Below are positions 7,994-12,304 of a stretch of DNA of 12,304 nucleotides, in pieces. The notes under the pieces are model-generated. The model did not search any database. It was not told the origin of the DNA and saw nothing but the letters and a program-made list of their open reading frames with translations. A program made the position numbers and the translations under genes. This stretch comes from CAZGSG01 sp964528095 (GTDB lineage Bacteria; Bacteroidota; Bacteroidia; Chitinophagales; Chitinophagaceae), in NCBI GenBank assembly GCA_964528095.1, contig CAZGSG010000173.1:1-12304 (forward strand), in the 5' to 3' direction. Each line of letters opens with the position of its first letter. Within the stretch, counting starts at the first letter, position 1.

Positions 7994-10900
7994 TTAAAAG
8001 TTAAGATTGACTCCTGCTGTTATAATTCTTGTAGGATTATATACATTGGAGGTAACACCGGTAAACTGCTGTTCTACATTCATTCCTTTACGTTTGGAAA
8101 AAAGTGCAAGGTTTTCTCCGCTTATGTAGAAACGGGCGCTTTGCATTTTTACGATGCTTAAAAGTCGTTGTGGAGCAATAAAGCTGAGCGTTATATTACG
8201 GATACTAAGATTGGAAGCATCTGTCAGCCACCTGCTGGATATGGAATTAAAGGCCGATGTCTGACCGGCATCCATTCTTGGCACATCTGTAATGTCGCCA
8301 GGTTTTTGCCAGCGACGCAGTACATCTTTACTCAAAGCAGCACCATATGTTCCTGAACTCATGATAGCAGCCCAGGTAGCGTCATATACTTTACCACCAA
8401 CCTGGTAAGTGAACAAACCAGACAACTCGATAAACTTATAACGGAATGAAGTGCTGACGCTTCCATAGAAATCCGGTATAGCTGATCCATGGTAAGTGAA
8501 TTTGGCGTTATTCTGACTGATTGTAACGGTATCATCCTTACCCCTGATACGGGAATTACTGGCATCATATACATTAGCACGGTATAATAATGCACCATCA
8601 GCGGGATCAACACCCTGAAAATCGCGCAGCCAGAAATCATAGATAGAATGTCCAGCCATTAATTTTTTTGTTGAGCCAAGAGGAATGATCTCATCCTGTG
8701 GTAAACTGGTTACCTTGTTTTTAAAAGTGGTGAAATTGACATTCATATTCCAGGTGAAATCCTTTTTCCGGATCACATCCCCATTCAGACTGGCTTCCCA
8801 GCCCTGGTTGTACATTGAGCCGATATTGCGTATCTGTGACAGTACACCCACAGACACAGGAAGCGGCACATCAAATAATAAATTATCAGAAGTACGACGG
8901 AAAAATTCCACACTACCACTGAGCCTGTTCTTAAATAAAATAAATTCTAATCCTGCATCAAACGTTTTATTGGTTTCCCAGGTCAGGTCCGGATTTCCCA
9001 GGCTACCATAATTTGTAACTGCAGCGGTATTGGGATCTGCATACGTACCCCGTATCAGGCCGGGCTCTGCTCCGTTATTCCATCCCAATGCAAACAATGG
9101 TTGTGAAGCATAATAAAGCTGCGGATATACAGGTGCTGGTCCGAGTATAGCATCATTACCCGTTTCACCGTAGGATGTTCTTAATTTTAACTGATCGATC
9201 CATGAAATGTTCTGCATGAATTTTTCTTTATCAATTCTCCATCCCGCGCTCGCACTCCAGAAATTTCCCCAACGGTTTTCGGGTGCAAACCGGCTTGATC
9301 CATCTCTTCTGAACGAACCGGAAATAAAATACTTATTCTGAAAATTATAATTGAGCCTGGAAAAATAACCTTCAACTTTATATTTATCCAGCGTAGAAGT
9401 AAGGGCCGTGGTCGTAGTGAAATTCACGAGTTCAAAAATGCCATCCACGATCTGGTTCTGCCTTGCCGTTAAGGTGTTGTCGAGCTTGAGGTCATAATTC
9501 TCATGTCCCAGTAATGCTTCAAAGGAATGATTACCTACAGTCCTGCTGTAATTCAATAGCTGGTTGAGATTAATAGTCGTGATCGTATTTATTTCTTTGG
9601 ACAATGAACCCGCCGGAGCAGCATCACCGACCACTTTATTTTGATAGGTAAGGTCAGTTCTGTTGTCTACATCGGCACTGATATTAGTAGTGAATTTAAA
9701 ATCACGCAGGAAACTGAATTCTCCGTAAGTACGGGCGCTCCACACATTTCTTTTAAAAATGTTTTCATTCAACTCTGTTTCTGCAATAATATGCCTGCCG
9801 CCGAATGCACCGCCGGGGCGATTAGGTAATCCCAGTGCAGTAAGATTACCATAGTCATATTGTTTTGCACCAGTAAGCGGATCAAGTAAGTACATGCCTG
9901 TTGTCTGATCCTGTGCATATACCGGATATATCGGGCCTATATTCCTTGAAAAAAAGAATGGATTCACAAAAGCGGTAGAACTATTCGCAGGGTTTACAGA
10001 AGGATCGACCGCTATATTTGACTTTGTAAATGTTCCTGTCAGGTTTATACCTGTCTTGAACCAGGAAGCTAACTGAGAGTTTAGATTAATTCTTCCGGAA
10101 TAACGCTCATAATCGGTTTTGATCGTGAACCCTTTGTCTTTCAGATAACCGAGTGAAACAAAATAATCGGTTTTGTCGAGACCACCGCCGAAATTCACAT
10201 TGTAATCATCCCTAACACCGGTTCGTTTTATTTTTCCTGCCCAATCCAGGTCATCAGGGCTATAAATCAGATTGGCAGCCGGGTTTAATGTGCCATCAGG
10301 TCTTACTATTGCATTTGCGGCCACATTAAATGGATTATAAGCAAGCAGATCTTTTATACCATTCTGTCCGGCCACCAGTCCCGAAGCAATCTGGCTGGCT
10401 TGTGCAAGAGCGATCGGATTGGCTGCTCGATATGCTAAACTGTTACGATATGCTTCCCACATCAGCGGATAATATTCCTGGGCATTCACCCGATCGTATT
10501 CCTCGATGCCACGTGAACTAAACCCTTTTGTTGCCCGGAGATTTATTTGTGGTTTTCCTTTCCTTCCTTTTTTTGTTGTTATCATTACAACTCCATTGGC
10601 TGCCCTTGCGCCATATAAAGAAGTAGAAGAAGCATCTTTTAATAAAGAAATGGATTCCACATCATCCACATTGATATTTGCAATGCTTGCAGAATAAGGC
10701 ACCCCATCTACTACGTACAATGGTTCGTTATCCGCATTGATTGATCCAAAGCCGCGGATACGTATCGCCGGGCTTGTACCAGGTTGGCCGCTTCCGGCAC
10801 TGGCCTGTACGCCGGGTGCTGCTCCTGCCAATGCATTTACAACACTTGTTAGTGGACGGTTAACGATCTTACTTCCTTCGATTCGCGTAGCAGAGCCCGT

Positions 10901-11242
10901 AAAGTTTTCTTTTTTTGCCGTACCATACGCCACCACGACTATTTCCTGTAAGGCCTTCTCCAATGGTTTTAAGGAAATATCGATAGAAGTCTTGTTACCA
11001 ACGGCTATTTCTTCACCGCCTTTATCGATATAAGAAAAAATCAGCACGTCCCGTTCCTGCGCCTGTATACTATACGAGCCGTCTTCTTTGGTGGTAACGC
11101 CTGTTTTTGTTCCTTTGACTGTAACGCTGACGTTGGCAACGGGAGCGCCGTTTTCGTCGGTCACTTTACCCGTGATCGTCCGCTGGGCAAGAAGCGATAA
11201 TCCGGGCAATACTAATAGAAAGATCAGTACTAATTTTTTCAT
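7994..11242 (-). CDS. SusC/RagA-family TonB-dependent outer-membrane receptor (susC-3)
   Basis: A complete receptor of 1,082 residues, 78 longer than susC-2. The signal peptide MKKLVLIFLLVLPGLSLLAQ ends at residue 20. The carboxypeptidase-regulatory-like domain spans about 21-93 (RTITGKVTDENGAPVANVSV). The linker LQEIVVVAYGTAKK (98-111) precedes the plug (about 112-228) with GSGQPGTSPAIRIRGFGSI, PLYVVDGVPY and LKDASSTSLYGARAANGVVMITT. The barrel fills the rest, ending in a C-terminal Phe (AGVNLNF). The plug uses GARAANG where susC-1 and susC-2 have GSRGANG, so this receptor is the more divergent of the three. It is followed by susD-3. The upstream start context is A-rich with no Shine-Dalgarno site. 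It lies back to back with a membrane histidine kinase gene. No STN domain, so no direct anti-sigma signalling is expected. The substrate is unknown. Confidence 0.97.
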   Translation of the reverse strand: MKKLVLIFLLVLPGLSLLAQRTITGKVTDENGAPVANVSVTVKGTKTGVTTKEDGSYSIQAQERDVLIFSYIDKGGEEIAVGNKTSIDISLKPLEKALQEIVVVAYGTAKKENFTGSATRIEGSKIVNRPLTSVVNALAGAAPGVQASAGSGQPGTSPAIRIRGFGSINADNEPLYVVDGVPYSASIANINVDDVESISLLKDASSTSLYGARAANGVVMITTKKGRKGKPQINLRATKGFSSRGIEEYDRVNAQEYYPLMWEAYRNSLAYRAANPIALAQASQIASGLVAGQNGIKDLLAYNPFNVAANAIVRPDGTLNPAANLIYSPDDLDWAGKIKRTGVRDDYNVNFGGGLDKTDYFVSLGYLKDKGFTIKTDYERYSGRINLNSQLASWFKTGINLTGTFTKSNIAVDPSVNPANSSTAFVNPFFFSRNIGPIYPVYAQDQTTGMYLLDPLTGAKQYDYGNLTALGLPNRPGGAFGGRHIIAETELNENIFKRNVWSARTYGEFSFLRDFKFTTNISADVDNRTDLTYQNKVVGDAAPAGSLSKEINTITTINLNQLLNYSRTVGNHSFEALLGHENYDLKLDNTLTARQNQIVDGIFELVNFTTTTALTSTLDKYKVEGYFSRLNYNFQNKYFISGSFRRDGSSRFAPENRWGNFWSASAGWRIDKEKFMQNISWIDQLKLRTSYGETGNDAILGPAPVYPQLYYASQPLFALGWNNGAEPGLIRGTYADPNTAAVTNYGSLGNPDLTWETNKTFDAGLEFILFKNRLSGSVEFFRRTSDNLLFDVPLPVSVGVLSQIRNIGSMYNQGWEASLNGDVIRKKDFTWNMNVNFTTFKNKVTSLPQDEIIPLGSTKKLMAGHSIYDFWLRDFQGVDPADGALLYRANVYDASNSRIRGKDDTVTISQNNAKFTYHGSAIPDFYGSVSTSFRYKFIELSGLFTYQVGGKVYDATWAAIMSSGTYGAALSKDVLRRWQKPGDITDVPRMDAGQTSAFNSISSRWLTDASNLSIRNITLSFIAPQRLLSIVKMQSARFYISGENLALFSKRKGMNVEQQFTGVTSNVYNPTRIITAGVNLNF

Positions 11243-11322
11243 AAGCTTACTATTTGATTTGGTTTTCGTTCAGGGATAGGCAACAAAATGAAGGAAGAAG
11301 TGTCCTGGAATACCGGCTTTGT

Positions 11323-11337
11323 TACCAGAACATGAAT
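11323..11337 (-). promoter_or_regulatory. Conserved susC upstream element, copy before susC-3
   Basis: In the susC-3 direction it reads ATTCATGTTCTGGTA, ending 80 bp before the ATG at 11242. It is the third member of the element found before every susC in the window. AAAGCCG follows at 11320-11314, as in the susC-1 leader with a small indel. It is flanked by an inverted repeat, TTCTGG/CCAGAA, which would place the ATTCATG core in the loop of a stem if transcribed. Confidence 0.6.
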
Positions 11338-11375
11338 TTTATAATTCTGGGTACTTTATTTTATAACCGATGCCA

Positions 11376-11405
11376 TTTATCCAAACTAAAACCCGTTTAT
11401 CCAAA
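11376..11405. repeat. 10-bp direct repeat TTTATCCAAA, period 20 bp
   Basis: Two exact copies of TTTATCCAAA lie at 11376-11385 and 11396-11405, separated by 10 bp, so they fall on the same face of the helix. They lie 134-163 bp upstream of the susC-3 start and about 270 bp from the kinase start. Such an arrangement suits a dimeric regulator binding direct repeats, for example a LytTR-type response regulator, but the sequence does not clearly match a LytTR consensus I know. The site has not been seen elsewhere in the window. Confidence 0.45.
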
Positions 11406-11568
11406 TCCTAAGAAAAACAACCTGTATATCAGATAGTCAATGCAGCGAAATAAGGGTTTCAGTACTCATTATTAACGCTTAGACTTCGTCCTTCACCAAT
11501 CAGCTTCCTATTTATGGATTTTCTTTTACCACTTGTAATGGAAATCGTCCATGAAAAAAATTTTGTAC

Positions 11569-11597
11569 TTGCTTAACAGTATGTACAGATAGTTTTA
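11569..11597 (+). promoter_or_regulatory. Possible Bacteroidota-type promoter of the histidine kinase gene
   Basis: TTG (11569-11571) and TAGTTTTA (11590-11597) resemble the -33 TTTG and -7 TAnnTTTG boxes of the Bacteroidota housekeeping sigma factor. The spacer is 18 bp, slightly short, and the last base of the -7 box is A instead of G. Transcription would start near 11604, leaving a leader of about 75 nt before the ATG at 11679. Confidence 0.3.
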
Positions 11598-11678
11598 TGT
11601 ACGATTTACCGTTATAAATCATGCACATGAGAAATTTCAGGGAAAAAATAGGTATTGTAAAACCTAACCACGGCTGCT

Positions 11679-12304
11679 ATGATCAAGGATTTGCTTTTGA
11701 AAGTTATTTTTATTCCTGTGCTGGGGATCATGCTTCCTATTGTGTCGGGCCTGATCACGTATGAATTATATTCTGTTCCGGAACTGATAGCGGCCAACCT
11801 GTTTTTCATATTAACATCTTTGTTAATTTGGATTGGTTGTAACTGGATACATGGAAAATTACGCCCGCTTTATGCGCCATATTCCAATCCTTTTTCCAAA
11901 ATAAGTACGGTCGCTTTTACATCCCTGTTGTATGGAACAGCCATTGCCGGCTTCTCATCACTGATATGGTTGAAGATTTCGCGGGAAGCATTTAGCTGGG
12001 CTGGTGTTTATAAATTCCTTATTGCCTGCCTCGCCGCTATTATCGTTTTTACATTGGTGTACGAAATACTTTTCCTGAGCAAGGAAAGAGAAATAGATAA
12101 TAAAGTGGTAGACCAACTGGATAAAGAAAGAACGCAGGCCGAGCTACAGGCTCTTACTAATGAAATGGACCCGCATTTTATTTTTAACTCACTTAATACA
12201 CTCAATCATCTTATTGTGCATGATGCCAACCAGGCTCACCTTTTCAACAACCGGCTGGCCCTGGTCTATAAATATTTTTTGCTTAATAAAAACAAAGAAC
12301 TGAT
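11679..12304 (+). CDS. LytS/YehU-type sensor histidine kinase (His_kinase family), N-terminal part, cut by window edge
   Basis: The frame opens after a TAA at 11658 and ATG 11679 is its only early start, so the start is secure; 208 full codons are seen before the right edge. It begins MIKDLLLKVIFIPVLGIMLP. Four hydrophobic segments lie at about 7-26, 38-53, 78-98 and 110-132, with short loops, so it is a membrane protein without a large periplasmic sensor domain. A helical linker (about 134-160, rich in K, E, R, Q) leads to EMDPHFIFNSLNTLNHLI, the phosphoacceptor motif of the His_kinase family, with His166 (codon 12174-12176). The ATP-binding domain would follow off the window; the usual total is about 340-360 residues. 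Members normally pair with a LytTR-domain response regulator, often the next gene. It is divergent from susC-3, so it may control that unit, which is inference. No Shine-Dalgarno site is seen. Confidence 0.93.
   Translation, partial: MIKDLLLKVIFIPVLGIMLPIVSGLITYELYSVPELIAANLFFILTSLLIWIGCNWIHGKLRPLYAPYSNPFSKISTVAFTSLLYGTAIAGFSSLIWLKISREAFSWAGVYKFLIACLAAIIVFTLVYEILFLSKEREIDNKVVDQLDKERTQAELQALTNEMDPHFIFNSLNTLNHLIVHDANQAHLFNNRLALVYKYFLLNKNKEL

Larger units (their letters stand above)
11243..11678. other. 436-bp divergent intergenic region between susC-3 and the histidine kinase gene
   Basis: This A/T-rich region must hold the promoters of both divergent genes. On the susC-3 side it contains the conserved susC upstream element (11323-11337), a 6-bp inverted repeat around it (11325-11330 and 11345-11350), and a 10-bp direct repeat (11376-11405). 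On the kinase side there is a possible promoter (11569-11597) embedded in three GTAC-bearing repeats. The stretch from about 11406 to 11560 shows nothing recognisable. No RNA gene or credible small protein was found. Confidence 0.7.

Noticed and set aside
11621..11764. A small plus-strand open frame of about 47 codons overlapping the kinase start
   Set aside because: It has no recognisable features and ends inside the kinase gene in another frame.
1..12304. Mobile elements, CRISPR arrays, tRNA or rRNA genes
   Set aside because: I saw no transposase, terminal inverted repeats, regularly spaced repeat array or tRNA-like cloverleaf. The long repeats between susC genes are protein-family homology.

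Overview
The window looks like chromosomal DNA of a Bacteroidota bacterium. It carries three tandem SusC-type TonB-dependent receptor genes, two of them followed by their SusD-type lipoprotein partner, and gene starts are preceded by A-rich sequence rather than Shine-Dalgarno sites. The receptor and lipoprotein style would fit Chitinophagaceae, but that family placement is only a guess.

Layout: positions 1-1365 (minus) hold the N-terminal 455 codons of a SusC-like receptor (here susC-1) that leaves the window at the left edge. A 249-bp gap follows; it holds the susC-1 upstream region and a strong terminator for the next unit. Positions 6105-1615 (minus) are a complete susC-susD pair (susC-2, susD-2; 18-bp gap). 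A 390-bp non-coding region holds the susC-2 upstream sequences and the terminator of the next unit. Positions 11242-6496 (minus) are a second complete susC-susD pair (susC-3, susD-3; 13-bp gap). A 436-bp divergent intergenic region separates it from the start of a plus-strand gene at 11679 for a LytS/YehU-type membrane histidine kinase (His_kinase family, phosphoacceptor motif DPHFIFNSLN), which is cut by the right edge.

How they work together: each SusC is a TonB-driven outer-membrane channel and each SusD the surface lipoprotein lid that captures ligand. No glycoside hydrolase, peptidase or other enzyme lies in the window, so the substrates cannot be named. Each complete pair ends in its own intrinsic terminator, so the units look separately transcribed. 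The kinase could be a local regulator, which is inference.

The most interesting signal is non-coding. All three susC genes carry, 69-81 bp before their start codons, the same 15-bp element, ATTCATGYTYYGGWA in the direction of transcription, with 11 of 15 positions invariant. Upstream of susC-2 there are up to three further degenerate copies, arranged as two pairs with 21-bp spacing. This points to a shared regulator, or to a conserved leader or sRNA target, acting on all three units. No mobile element, tRNA, rRNA or CRISPR array was seen.
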